DNA of 64,000 bases from Cyclina sinensis (lineage: Eukaryota > Mollusca > Bivalvia > Venerida > Veneridae), in the NCBI GenBank assembly GCA_012932295.1, contig JAAONU010000019.1:27656913-27720912 (forward strand). The letters are read 5' to 3'. Shown one piece after another: positions 48,919 through 61,745 of the stretch (the stretch's first letter is position 1; every line of letters begins with the position of its first letter). The notes under the pieces are model-generated. The model saw only the letters and a program-made list of their open reading frames with translations. It made no database searches and had not been told where the DNA came from. A program made the position numbers and the translations under genes.

Positions 48919-48993
48919 TTTGCAAGCAGAGTAGACCCAGATCAGACAGTTTCAATAGGAGTTGCCTGATCAGGGTCTACTCAGTGTTTGCTT
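48919..48993. repeat. Palindromic element (GAGTAGACCC..GGGTCTACTC)
   Basis: Left arm TTTGCAAGCAGAGTAGACCC, AGATCAG and right arm CTGATCAGGGTCTACTCAGT, GTTTGC form a near-perfect stem with a loop of about 20 bp. The order resembles the short palindromes with GTAGACC.AGAT..ATCTGGGTCTAC that I associate with bivalve genomes. Confidence 0.7.
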
Positions 48994-49231
48994 TAACAAT
49001 AATAAACATTTGATTCTCTACTATTGCCTGTAATGAGAAAAGCCTTTGTTTCTAGTGGTATTATTTAATTACATGTAGATATTCAAAGTATGAATAGTTT
49101 AACATTAATATTCATGAGGCAATAGGTTAACACCTGTAATTATCTTGTATACATGTATAAATTTATTAGAGCTTAATAGTGTATATTTTTTTCTGTTTAT
49201 GTTTATTGTTTATTAATTAAAAACATTTCAG

Positions 49232-49309
49232 ATTGGGTAATGCTGGATGACAACGAGCCAGACCTTGTCTTAGCAAAGAAACAATCAGCTCATCAGCCTC
49301 TGCACAATG
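49232..49309 (+). other. Candidate 78-bp internal exon
   Basis: AAAACATTTCAG precedes and ATG|GTAAAT follows. Only one frame is open across the whole block (WVMLDDNEPDLVLAKKQSAH, then QPLHN), in phase 1 at both ends, so the exon is symmetric. It is GC-richer and more protein-like than its flanks. It could belong to the former transposon gene or to a host gene. Family not recognised. Confidence 0.35.
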
Positions 49310-49964
49310 GTAAATTTGTATAAGCAAGGATGACAAGATAACCTTCAAGTTTTTCCTAGTTTTCTCTTGGTTTTCTTGTGCTGTTGCTTCCTAGTTTTCT
49401 TCTAGTTCTTTTAATAATATACTGCTGCAAAGCCTGTCATCATGTTACTCGAAAACAAATACATTGCGACTGCTAACTGAATTTCCAGCGTATTTTGGGT
49501 CGATGAACTGTCACGATCTTTGCACTGTATGCCAAAGGGAATATTTTGTATTAAGTTGAGGTATGAAATCTAAACTAATGGAAATGACTCACATACTTGA
49601 TTCTGGGTTTTTCTCTGGCATTGGATTTTTATACTTTTTCCATAATATTTTTAAAGTAAATTAAATGCAATAATGCTATTCTGATTATATATGTTACATT
49701 TGGGACTTTACACCATATTTAGTGTTTCAAAATAAAGAAGATAAACAAATGTGAGGGTCTGGTTAAATTCAATATCGAATTCTGTTTGACGTGCTACATT
49801 CACATTCACATGTAATTCGGAACACAGAATATGTCTGCAAATAGCTTATTACCACAATGATAATAATATTTTTAAAAAGAGAGATCTTTGCATTCATTGA
49901 TAAAATAAACATTAATCAGCAATCAAGCAGTCAAGTTTCCCTTAAAGATATGTATGCATGCTAG

Positions 49965-52900
49965 ACGAAAAGAGGTTAAAATACCTAAACCGTCATTTCA
50001 AGTGTATGAAAATCACTTGAGACAAACAAAAGAAAAATCAGTTGTTATTTACCAACCAATACAAAATTCTTTAAAATCAAATTAAAGAAATCAAAAATAA
50101 AAAATAAAATGTGCATACCAAATCAAATGAATAAACCACATCAGTAGAAGAGGAAGAACGACAGTTCGGACTTCATTCGAAAAGGAACTCTCATGTTTTA
50201 TTTTCTCTCTTTGAGTTTATATACCTTCGACACCTGTTGTCCGAATGTTCGACGCCCAATTCATGTATTAATTATTGAAAGTTGTTTGGGATAGTGCAAG
50301 ATACAGAAAGCATCTCGTTCCAGAGTCACCCCTTGTTCTTTTCCATGCTGAGTGTAGGGAATCACTGATTAATGGGGCCTCGGTTAAACGTCTCATCCGA
50401 AAGACAATTAGTAATGTTAGAGGGGGAAGGGTGATCGAAATCTCAACCCTCGATTACCAGTCCAGTGCATTAACAACTCGATCATTGAACCGCTCTTAAG
50501 TGAAGAAAATCTTACATTTGCCATTTATAAAGCGATGGAAACAATCAACCAAATAAGCAAATCAAATCTATTTTTACTCAATCACAGGATCGGCATGAAC
50601 ACAACAAGTATCCGAATGCAGTCCGAGACGTGTGAAAGGTAAAAGTTAAAACCCATCCGTACCGTCTGATACTGAGTCTAGTTACATACATTTTGCTTTT
50701 TAAGTTATATAGCAGGTCATCTAAAAGAATGCGGCGTCTTCAAATAAAAGCACAGTGTTTGAGGCATGTTACTGAAAATTAGAAATTCAGTGTCCTTTTT
50801 CACCTGTCTCTTAATGCGAGTTTGTGTATGAATAGTACAGACAAACACATATTAATCAATTTAGGCCTAGCTTAGTGTTTTGGCTTTAGCTGTATACTAT
50901 TTATGTAAATTAAGACTAATTATATTGTAGCTGTTCTTGCAAATGTTTGAAATATATAAAGCTTAGGTCATGTTACAATTATGTGAAATCGCTCTTCAAG
51001 GCTGTCAATGTCATTTATAAAAGATTGTAAGTAGCCAGTCAAGTTATTTACAGTTTGTTCAGAGTCATCTCCCAGAAGTAGTTTTGTCAAAATTCCAGAT
51101 CCTCTAGCAGACTAATAACCACACACGAAATGTATGATGCAATGCACTTAGTTGAAACATATTTATTTCTCAGAATATGAACACATGTAGTTACAACGTG
51201 ATCACACTACAATATAATAACAATGCACTTAACAACTTCTTTCTGGTTGTCAAGAGTTAATGTAAGGTTTTCAGTCAAAACAAAAAAAAAACATTAATGT
51301 AGTCTCTAAATAGAAGTAAACAAATAACCTTATAATAATAACGGTTTCTTTTCAAAGGGTATCATGTTAAAAAACAGAGCGATTAAGCCAGACCCCTCCA
51401 CATCTCCAATATAAAAAAAAATTAATAAAACAAAACCGCAATAAACAGTTCAGTGTCTTAGTAAGGGGAAATAATACCAACAGAAATAGAAAATGTTATG
51501 GCGTTCAGTACTAAGGCATTATCTGAAAACAAACGTTGTGATGACACTGATTCCGCATAGACATATTCTAAATTACTCTTATTGTCTTACTTCTGGTGAT
51601 TTATTCTGATATCTTTTGAATGTGCTTTATATAATTTCAATAGATGTTGAAAAAAAGCCTTAGAAAAAAATGTATGAAATACTAGAGTCTTGAAATTGAC
51701 GTTGATGGGTGGAGTGAATGATGATGCGACAAATAGAATAAAATGTATGAAAAGAGTGCGTTTTCTTGTGACTGATTGATCTGTTTTTCTTTTCTTTTGC
51801 AAGAAAGAAAAGGAAATATATTCTCGAAAGGTTGTTCATTGGTACAGATTTCCCACATAGATGAATTACGTCATCGTATTTATATTAGCCTATTATGAGC
51901 TTTTTTATAAAATCTAAGACTTTTTTCACTGTCTAATTTCTTTCAGAATTTGTCAGCTTGTAAGATGTCACTTTTAAGACCGTAATATCGTAAAAAACAA
52001 ATTACAGTTTTCAGTGTCTCTGTGAAGTTAATGAAATTTAGTATTTATTTTGGCTGATATGTGTAATGTTTGTTTACTTCAAGTAGATGCATTGCTTACC
52101 TGGATGTAATAATTTGTAAGACAACGTTAGCACTCGATCATGTTTTCTAGAGTTTATTGAGTGTAAACTGGTTGCTATACTCATGCAATTGCGTCCTGTA
52201 AAGTCATTTGTTGTACGTCCCTACTTTAAGCCGTGTTTCTCGCAAGACTTAAAAATGATACTGATTTGCCCAAATCGTCTCGACTGAAAATACATATGGA
52301 AATGTAGAAAACCATCTTTTTATAACCTTTTATGTCCTGTTCCGGTCATGTATTTTATTTTCTTACGTAACGCTTGTAGACATTTGAATGTCAAAGCCGT
52401 AATATTTGAAAGGTTTTTCATATTGAAATGTTTATTTGAGCAATTTCTTTTACTTATTTTTTTCTTCTAAATTTGGACATTGATAGAATAAAAAGTTTTG
52501 ATGAATGAAGTTTAAAAAAGAAAAACAAAATTTAAAATATTTCCTTTTGAAATACTTCTTGCTTTTAAGGAATGCTTGTAAAAAGTACTTAGGACAATGT
52601 TTCAGGTACTCTTCTTTACCCCATTACGTACAGTAGTGCTGCTTTTTTGGTGTTATTTAATGGATGTAGGGATTACACTTTTTTGTGTACCTTTATTCTT
52701 TTTGTATATGTTCATTCCAGAAAACAAACTTTGATGTTTTCTGCTAAAGACTCTTCTCACTAAACCATTACTCTTTTTGTCATTTGATTTTCAAACTTGG
52801 TTAACAGAAAACATAGAACTAGTGCAATTTATAATAAAACTAGCTAACAAAACTTCGAACTAAAACATGACGTTTCATTGACGTAATGTTTAAGTTGATA

Positions 52901-55900
52901 AACTAGATTTAAACTTCTATATTTTTTAAATTTTCATTGTTATCACAACAGACAATATTTATCTACAGATTAAATAGTGGTTAAAATAATTAATCAGCTA
53001 AATACGCTGTAGGTAGAAATTTTACTAATTAGTATATTGAAATGCATTTTATGTAAACAATAAAAAAACGGTTTCTTAGTGCAAAACATGGACATTATCA
53101 AATTAAAACAAAAACAACTAAAACCAAAAGTCATAGAATCTTCATTTCCACTGAAATGAAATTGTAGCAGATTTAGTTATCTCGAAATATAATGCTGAAG
53201 AAAAAAGTAACTTTAAACCTCCTGAACCTCCTCTCGTTTAAACATTTCCACGTTTTATGTAGCTATGAACATAAAATGGATATTTAATGCATGTTCCACT
53301 TAGAAGCACCTGTATTTTTTTTTAGTTTTTCGAAATTTAAGTAATTCAATTATTCAGTTATTTAATTATCAAGTTGTTTGTGTGTTTTCCCCTGAGAGCA
53401 ATATTTCTAAATTTTCGAGTTTTTTTTTTCATATGGAAATGCAGGTTTATGTAAACAAATTCATTTGTACAGAACATCTCATTTAAATGTTTTACGTGTA
53501 ATAAAAAGAATACAAGATTTGAAATAATAACTGAGTTGACTATTGGTTTAGTAGAATTTCTTAGGACTGATCTATAGATTTCTTTTACCTTTAAAGTCTT
53601 TAATGTTGTTCGATTTTCAGTTAAAATATATGTCCAAACAGAGGAGTAAATTTCAAAGATTTTAGAAAATTGTACCAATACAAAATAGAATGGAGCAACA
53701 GCCTTTCCGTCATATAATATCGCCTTATGAACAAACAACATGGGTGATTTATTTCAAAGTCAAGTTTTTTTCCTGGCAATAACATTTCCAAACTAACCAA
53801 CTTCTATAAAGCAAGGCAGATTTGTTTCAATTAAATCATTACTTGAAAGAAGTAGGGTTTTTTATCTTCCGTCGAAATGCGTTTAAACAAGCAGACAATT
53901 TAAACAGCTTTACAAAGCATTACGAAGATTCGACATGACAGTCTCTGGCAAGAACTCTAGGCACTGTTCCACGTGTTCCTTATAATGCACACGTCCTTGC
54001 TGCGCTCTGTTTCCTTTTTTCCCAGTAATTACACTCAGTGTGATACATACAGCAGTTTTTAATACACAAAAAATAGTGAGGGGATAAAGGATGCCGGAGA
54101 AAATCAGAAAAGCGAAGTCAAATACGTCGCAATTTGATTCTCACCAAAATAGAAAAGCTAAGTGAGCCTGATCATTTTGAAAATTTCTGCAAACAGTCGT
54201 TAAACAACAACACAATGCACAAAACTTACTCGTGCTCAATGACTTAGCTATACTTTACAAGGTTTTTAAAATAGACTCTATGGTTTGGCTTGTGAATGTA
54301 ATAATTTTAATATTCAGGGTTTTTTTACTTTTATTATTCATTGTTTCATTTGTATTGTAAAGTACGATCAATTTGTATTGCATATCTTTTCTAGTATTTA
54401 ATATTGTGTTCATTTGCATTCAGTGTATTTACAATTGAATTAGATAATTTTCTTTTCAATAACGTCCAATTCTATTGTAAAAGTCATCTTTATATTATAC
54501 AATATTGCTTTTTTGTAAAGTGCATAATTCTCTTCGGAATTATATATATTATCATTTATATTATAAAAATCACATTAATTTTGTATTTTAATCACTGGTT
54601 CATTACTATTCAATCCTGGGCTAATTTGTATTTTATACGTGTAACACAATTTGTTTTGAAAAATCATACTATAAAGCTTAAAGAAGAATAATTTCATTTT
54701 ACGAGTGTAAATAAGCATTATGTCATCCTGACCGCCGTTTTTGTCTTTACTTTAGGTTTGAATACATACAAAAACATTTTCAAAAGAAGATATATAATGC
54801 TGCTGACAAATTTAACCAAACATGATTATTTTCTAGAATAACGGAATGCACTAACTTGCGTTTTATTCGTGTATGATAGCCTGATCCCACTCTATGCTAG
54901 ATCCTTTACACTGCATTTCATACAGCCCTTCCGACATCATTAGGATTTTCTCTAAAAGACCTACTCCTGAAAAAGGCTGCGACATTATAATGTATACTTT
55001 TCAAGAGATATTCAAGTCTTAAAAAGTGTAAGTAAGGCTAATTTGTTTTCCCGATGTTCCGAATCAGGCGTTCCAGTCCTCCGGCAACAGCATTTGTCCG
55101 TAACTAATTACTTTAGTTGCCTTCGAGCCAGATCAGCCTACCTACAACTTGAACACATGAAAAAATGCTATAATACAATATATTTTTTATCTATCCACTT
55201 TCTGTTTGTATTTTATTAACCTCATATGCTGGTATAGGTCAACAGTTCGGTTAGGAAATCCCTGGATGTTTTGAATGAAATCAAGTAGCAAACATCAGAT
55301 ATTACATCATAAATCATTAATGGTTTGCTGTATCTTTATAATAAATATGTGAAGTATTTTAAAGAGATATTTGAGGAAGTTGCAAAAAACAGGTCGAAAT
55401 TTTTATTCTTTTATTGAATAAGTAATGCGGTAAAATGTCTGTATATGAGTAGGGGAAAAACGAGAAACGTGCAATAATAAAATTTGTAAAGCATGTTTCT
55501 TAATATTAAAGACACATCGTTGCTTTGCTCCCATTTCTCAAGGAAGATTTTTTTTTACACGAAACACAAAACAGAGTGAAATCAAGTATTAAGATATTTA
55601 GGAACAAGACATCTTGGAAACATCATTCCAATATTCTGTTGTGATGTTAGTTAAATAGGTAAAATGCAGTCAGTTTGCAATAACTGGAAATGCGTTCACT
55701 TCTACATGTTGCACTCTCCCAATATAAAAAAATTTAGAAGCAAAACTAAGATACCTCTTTGTTCATTATCTGTTTGATATCGTAGGTGCTAAGAGGAATG
55801 TTTTGTTTGGTATCTTATGTCACAGTTACCTATAGTCAGAACAGAAGTGAGAGGATACAAGTACTTAAATAACAGGTTTCACTTCATCAGACATGATTTT

Positions 55901-58290
55901 GTGAATTTTTTTCACCACACTATAAAGTTTAACACATATAGCTCTTTCCACGTAACACCTTTTAACTTATCATAATTCTAGTTGTATATAAAATGTTTAA
56001 CATTATTGCCACACTTGAAAGTGTTTTTTTTTTCTGAACAGATTAACAAAGTGTTGTGGAACATCATCTGCAAGTCTAGGACAACTTTTTATGGTGATAA
56101 ATCTTCAAGTTTTGAGCCAAACTGAAGTGTTTACTATCTGCTTTGCATCTGTTTTATGATAAGATGTATTCATAGTACAAAGATAAACAATTTCAAAGAC
56201 AACACGAGTCTGCTGTTTGTCTGTTTTGTTTTTCCCTAATGAAACAACAGCAAAAGTACAAGGAACCCACACAACATAGAGTAGCTGACCTGAATAAAAA
56301 GTACTGTAGTTGACGACAATTTATACATAACATAATAATTGTTGTGTAAACACTAAAATATGTGTTGTAATCAGATGAAACGCATAAATGAATTAACGCG
56401 TAAAGAAAAAACAAACAATTGAACAAAGTTATTCACAGAGAGTTAACAGTCGTCCTGTCCGGTTATACTGGAACAAATGCATATTAAGTACACTGCTCTA
56501 CGTTTCAGTCACATAGTGAAAGATTTCGTTGGTACCAGGAAACCATCATACCAAGTACATATAATATCTTTTTTTCAGCATAACTAAGGAAATATTAATT
56601 ATGCAGCCAACGTAAAACTACTACTGTACCAAAATTGTGTTCATTTTAGATATTCAAGGTCCATTACAATAGTAATAATTATAAACAATTTTTAAGAATA
56701 AATTTAGGGTCTACTTCATGCAAAATAAGTGGCGGTTACCAAACAAGCAAATAACTGTTAAGTAAAATCTTAAATCAAAGCACGAATGAACTGAATTCGA
56801 TACAAAAGAACCGAAAAATTTATACAGCGTAATACATCAAATTTTGACAAAAAGGTCGTTTGATAAATAGTAAAAAAAATTCCCTTCCTTTTCTATTAGA
56901 TCTATCTATCTATCCCGCACACATTAAGAGGCCGTTAGTTTTTTGTCATACATAAGCAATTCTAAAACAGTTTTCTATGTTTCATTAATTATCAGCTGAT
57001 ATGTACTAGAAATGTATATTCGAGGTAAGGGATAACTTTTTCAACTCTAATGAGATAGATCTTCAGTTATAATGAGATGATATGCTCACACAAAATGAAC
57101 GAATCTTTATTCAGTTTAATGATTGTATTATATGAATGTAACAGCTAACACTATTTAAACAGTTCTATTGTTGGACTGTGTGCCCGAGGAAAGTTAAACA
57201 GATTAAGTTAATAGCATCGTCTAATGTAGCTGCTTTTAGGTAAAATCAGAGAGGTCATGGCTCGTTCATTATCGCTGAAGTCTACAGCTAAAAGCATAAC
57301 ACTGATTCAAACACAAGGACAAAACTTGGAAAGCTGTCACATTATCTTACGAAATATTCCGTCATATGTTGAACGTGTGTATATAGTTTGCAGAGTTTTT
57401 TTGTTGAAACTTAAGCATTTAGGTTCTTCTGGTTCTTATACTGTAATCTGTCTGCAAAATAAAAAAAAGTTTTGAAATTCCGCCATGGTCTTTAAATAAA
57501 CACTCTCCTACAAGGCAAGGGAAATCGATTTCAGTCAAATTAAATTGAGAAAACAGCAGTTCGTCCTATCTGCCGTCAAAACTGATTTACAAATGATACA
57601 TCGTAGATGCCTGGCTTTTGCCTGGCATGTTATGCAAGATAGCATGAATATATGTATAGCATAAAACTGACTAACTAGTCTGATGGTGATTAATTATGTG
57701 GTTTCACTGAATACACTGCATAAGCTCACCAAATAGTTTAACTATAAACATTTTCTATTTATTCACAGACCCTTATCACCATTATCAAGGACTTATTATT
57801 TTCGAGCAAGTTTTTTCTCTCTTTAAACGATTCTAATCATGACAGCATCAACATCGTTTTCGTAATACAAGTTAGACATTTTATTTGACTTGTGTCTTCT
57901 AAATCTGCAAGTGATAAGTGAAACGGTTGCTTGCTGATTTTAATAGTATATAACAGACATGCCTCTAAGGACGCAAATGCTTGCACTACATTTTTGTACT
58001 TATAAATTTTAGTGAGAATGATTATAATTCTAGAATTTTAGAATTAACAAAATATACCAAAACTGAGATATCAAACAAAACGGGTAATTGCGAACTTTTG
58101 TAGTCTAGGTAACTCTAGGAAGACGTTAAGTGTCATGATTAGATACATAATCTGATTGTCATATTAACTCTCTGTAGTATGTCGAGACTATACTAGGTTA
58201 TGGATATGCAATTCTGAATATAACAAATAAATCTACATAATTATTATATTCATTGTAACTCCGTACATATCATGTAGTTAATAGTTACGA
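49965..58290 (+). repeat. Segmental duplication, right copy (~8.3 kb)
   Basis: Direct-orientation partner of 600-8640; landmark pairs are given there. Differences: it lacks the Tc1 element, lacks the second fold-back arm, and has an extra segment near 52305-52540 and unmatched sequence at about 54830-56930. The 127-codon minus frame at 53358-53741 is the longest open frame in the copy. The left copy has base insertions and deletions in the same place (for example ATATTCTG versus ATATTTCTA near 3680/53400), so it is not a conserved gene. Confidence 0.85.
50206..50490 (-). mobile_element. tRNA-derived SINE (family A, copy 3)
   Basis: It carries GGGATAGTGCAAGATACAGA, AAACGTCTCATCCGAAAGAC, AATTAGTAATGTTAGAGGGG and GGGTGATCGAAATCTCAACC, with the tRNA-like head at the right on the minus strand, as in the copy at 37990. 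It occupies the same place within the duplication as the copy at 848-1140. The forward frame at 50275-50499 is inside the SINE and is not a gene. Confidence 0.8.
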
Positions 58291-59967
58291 ACAAAACTAG
58301 CTGTTTTGATTCATAGGAGGATGTCTTACATCTAATCGCTTTGAAATGCATTATTGTGACATAACAGAGACATGTTTCTGTTTATAAGTGAAATATGTTT
58401 TGTTTTTGTTTTTTTTCAATTGAACTTCTACAGAGAAATTACAGTTACTTGGAAACAATACTAGAACACCAAAAATCAATCGAGGGAAGTTAATCATAAT
58501 TAATAGAAATGTGACATTATCAGTATCAGACTTCAGACATATCTAACCAGTTTAATTTATGCATGGTCTGAGAACATAATCAAAATTCAAATGTGACATA
58601 GTCTACAAAGTTCATTATTTAATGTTGCTTTTTAGTACTGAATATACCGTTTTATTCAATAACGGGGCATACCCTAAGATTAACCGATGATGTATTTAGA
58701 TCTATAAAACTGAAACATATTATACTATATACATGAACAAAAGTTAAAAGGTTATATACTCACTATGAAAGCGTAGTCTAAAGTTGTTTTAAATTGATAT
58801 TTAGCTATCCAACAACGGGTTCAGTATCACACACATTTAAATGGCTTTGAAGGAAATAGAATTTTAGGATATATCTCTTAACTCTCATTTTGTCAAAACC
58901 TGTTTGAGATTAGAATTTATTTATTATTTATGTAGGTGTCTGCGAGAATGACGATAGTGTTTCATTCTGTCTAGTATATCAATACGAGAGATTTCCAGAC
59001 ATTTAAGAAAGCGTATACTGGTTTAAACATGCTGCGTCCTGCTTTTCTTTCATGTAAACTTATAACGATAATGATTATCCAGCATTTATCTTGAAATAAA
59101 AGAATCTTATTGACATCATACCGTTATCTTTTGCTTCTAAAATATATGCTATTTTTTTATAAAGTCATTATCGCTTATCACACAGTTTATTCATTATTTT
59201 TGAAAGTAGACATTAATTTATCAAAGATTGTCATAATCAACAGAATCGTTACGCCTAATCAGTTATTGACTTGTGTTTCGAACCATTTATTTTTATTTAT
59301 TTTTTTTTATTTTCTTCTTAACAGGATGTTAACGACTAACGGTAAGTTATTTTTCTCAGTCTCTCTGTGCATTTCAGTCTTCTGTTTAATACATCTGCAA
59401 GTGTTTAGCCAAAATGCTTTTGCCTGCCTTCTGTATTTGTTTTCCAAACACTAACATTTGATACTGGATTGTTTTCGTTGTTAAAACAGGATTATTTAAA
59501 TTCCTTTGCGAATCTTCTGACAAATTTCTCTAAAGAAACGAAACACTAATGAGCAAATCTAAATGAATCAAATCAGGTCTTATTCCCTATTTTTCATTTT
59601 ATTCATCTAGTTCAGAGCACGCTTTTTTCAATAAGTGCTCAATGTTTGCAGATCGAGGTCAGTAGAAAAGAAGAACTGTAACCTGGACAAATTTCTCCGA
59701 AGGGTATTGCCAGCAGAAAGTGTGAGATGCAACGCTATTTTTCAATGAAATACAAACTTACAGAAAAACGTGCAGGAGGCAAGAACGATCGAAGGACAGA
59801 TATGCATAGGTACGGAGCCCCTAAAGTGACATGATACACTCCTATTTTTGTTGTCACATTTATTTTATTTCGTTTAAACGAAATAACATTTCCAAATTAG
59901 AATTCAAACATTATTTCTTTTGAACAAATTATTATTTAAAATAAAATGAATCTGACAGAAAAGAAAA
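58291..59967. other. Intergenic; one micro-exon-like block
   Basis: AT-rich. TTTTATTTTCTTCTTAACAG, a 17-bp block containing ATGTTAACGACTAAC, and CG|GTAAGT (59325-59341) look like a tiny exon. The 114-codon frame at 59110-59454 crosses it but has the composition of chance AT-rich translation (Leu/Phe/Ile-rich). No gene is claimed. Confidence 0.4.
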
Positions 59968-60815
59968 CTCATGTCACTTAACATGCCTTAAGGGCTCACA
60001 TAGGCCTATAGACTAAACGTTTGCGACACATTGCCTCCATGTGATGAATATGCATTATTCCATATTCTTTAATGTACCCGATGAGTTACACAACAGTCGC
60101 AAACAAACCGGTAACTATTATCACGGACAAATTCTTGTACACCAAAAACAATTCAACAACACCCAAACGCTGATACTTCATTTTATTGTTGGAATATTTG
60201 CCTGACAGTCGACGTTATTCGAAATTGATGTTTAAACAATAATAGTGCTGGGGCAAAACACCAGAAATATGACACCAAAATATGACGTATGGAACAGCTT
60301 TAGATGACCTTATCAATTAAGGGGAGTAAATTATCGTCCTGACATATGTAAAGAAACCTTCAACATGTATCTCCCTTGAAAATATAGAATTTTCCTAGAT
60401 AAATCGCATTATCCCATTATGACGGATAATACTTATTATATAGATATGGACTTTTTAGCTGGTGAATATGATGTGATATGTACCTAAAACATTTATATTG
60501 ACAGAGGCGATAAAAATTCATGTCACTTAACATGCTTTAGGAGCTCACGTATAGACTAAATGATTGCGACATATTGCCTCAATGTGATGCACATGCATTA
60601 TTCCATATTCTTATATAGATCTATACCCGGTGAGTTACACAACAGTCGCAAACAAACCGGTAACTATTATACAGATATGGACTTTTTAGCTGGTGAATAT
60701 GTTATGATATGTACCTAAAACATTAATATTAACCGAGGCCATAGCCGAGGTCAATATTATTTTTTTAGAAACATATCACATCATATTTACCAGCTAAAAA
60801 GTCCATATTTGTTTT
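59968..60815. repeat. Nested direct and inverted repeats (fold-back-like)
   Basis: Direct copies at about 59968-60115 and 60518-60668 share TCATGTCACTTAACATGC, GCATTATTCCATATTCTT and GAGTTACACAACAGTCGCAA. The block ATATGGACTTTTTAGCTGGT, GAATATG..TGATATGTACCT occurs at about 60448 and 60675, then inverted at about 60756-60811 (ACCAGCTAAAAAGTCCATAT). The last two form a stem of about 60 bp around ACCGAGGCCATAGCCGAGGT. Inferred: two overlapping insertions or duplications of one fold-back element. The inverted end lies about 120 bp upstream of the ATG at 60934. Confidence 0.75.
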
Positions 60816-60933
60816 ATTATATAATCTATAAATAGCTTTTATATGGCACATTTCTTTCATCCATTTCTTATATCTCTGTCAAACGAACGCAACGGAAACG
60901 TCATTTTACACATCCTGTCAGGTGGCGCATTCG
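60816..60933 (+). promoter_or_regulatory. Candidate promoter and 5' UTR of the gene at 60.9 kb
   Basis: ACGGAAACGTCA (60892-60903) combines an ETS-like GGAA core and a CRE-like half site (ACGTCA). The sequence turns GC-rich here and no TATA box is evident in the last 60 bp. This is a by-eye call. Confidence 0.3.
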
Positions 60934-61179
60934 ATGGAATTTGCCGAAACGGCCTTCGTCATTCCCGAAAGTGAGTACCGTTATTTTTTTACAAAAAGTT
61001 ACGCCTGCACCACTCAAAGAAAGGCATTTCAAAGCTATTTATAGGTTATGTAATAAACAGTAATCTTTATTTCATTTCCATGACATACTGTTTTAATCTG
61101 GTAAATATTGTTGCCATATTTTCAGAGAATCCTTCAGGTACTAAAGGCATACAAAGCGGTCACAAAATGCATGCAGGAG
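60934..61179 (+). CDS. 5' end of an unidentified host gene (exons 1 and 2)
   Basis: Exon 1 is 60934-60970: ATG, twelve codons (MEFAETAFVIPE) plus one base, ending at GAAA|GTGAGT. Exon 2 is 61126-61179, preceded by TTGCCATATTTTCAG. It joins in phase 1 and stays open (KNPSGTKGIQSGHKMHAG) to GGAG|GTATAT, again phase 1. Exon 1 is clearly GC-richer than the background, and the phase match across a 155-bp intron supports the model. An alternative shorter exon 2 would end at TTCAG|GTACTA. Later exons may include 62680-62796 or 63806-63890, but their phases do not connect directly, so at least one exon is missing. No family recognised; no signal peptide or membrane segment is visible in the first 30 residues. 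Confidence 0.5.
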
Positions 61180-61375
61180 GTATATTTCTATCTTATTTGG
61201 CGGTACAGATGTTAGACATATACATTGACATCTTCTGACCCATTGCTTCAATCTGTGAACAATTGTGAAAAGATTTTGTTTTAATTCTGTCAAATACATA
61301 TTGGCTAGAAAGCGGATAGAACATATACACATGGCATATCCTTGATATTTGGAGATACAAATTGAAGGATGGTCT

Positions 61376-61745
61376 GACAGAAAGACTGTCTGCGAAACAT
61401 TGTCCCTTCTGAGTGAACAACTGCATCAAGTTATTTCAAAATACAATGATATACCGCCGTTACAGAGCGGACATGAATATAAAGGTTAACAGTATGCTGT
61501 TTAATTTGGACGATGAATTCTGACCCTGTCCTTGGAAACCCGAGTCTTGTACGGAACATACTGTTTCAATGCGATGAGCATTTGTGGAAAGAAATATACA
61601 GGAAATTGTACAATTGGACAAACAGCGAGACGGACAGAGAGATGGGTGGTTCGGGACACGTTTGCACCATCTGCTGAACATTTGTGTCAAGTTATTTCAA
61701 AATCCTTTGAAACATCATAGAGTTACAGAGCAAACAGGAACATAA
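61376..61745 (+). repeat. Degenerate bivalve repeat units (CATTTGTG.CAAGTTATTTCAAAATCC)
   Basis: ATCAAGTTATTTCAAAATAC, GCCGTTACAGAGCGGACATGAA (61426-61477) and GTCAAGTTATTTCAAAATCC, ATAGAGTTACAGAGCAAACAGGAA (61687-61733) are two units about 255 bp apart. CTTGTACGGAACATACTGTT, TCAATGCGATGAGCATTTGTG lies between. Similar blocks are common in bivalve repeats. The open frames on both strands across this stretch are repeat-derived. Confidence 0.6.

Noticed and set aside
53358..53741. 127-codon minus-strand open frame
   Set aside because: It lies in the right segmental duplicate. The left copy shows frame-breaking length differences in the same stretch, and the composition is that of AT-rich chance translation.
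59325..59341. 17-bp micro-exon
   Set aside because: Good flanking signals but too short to judge without transcripts.
59110..59454. 114-codon hydrophobic frame as a membrane protein
   Set aside because: The hydrophobicity is what T-rich DNA gives by chance. There is no proper ATG context and no relatives recognised; a splice-like micro-block crosses it.
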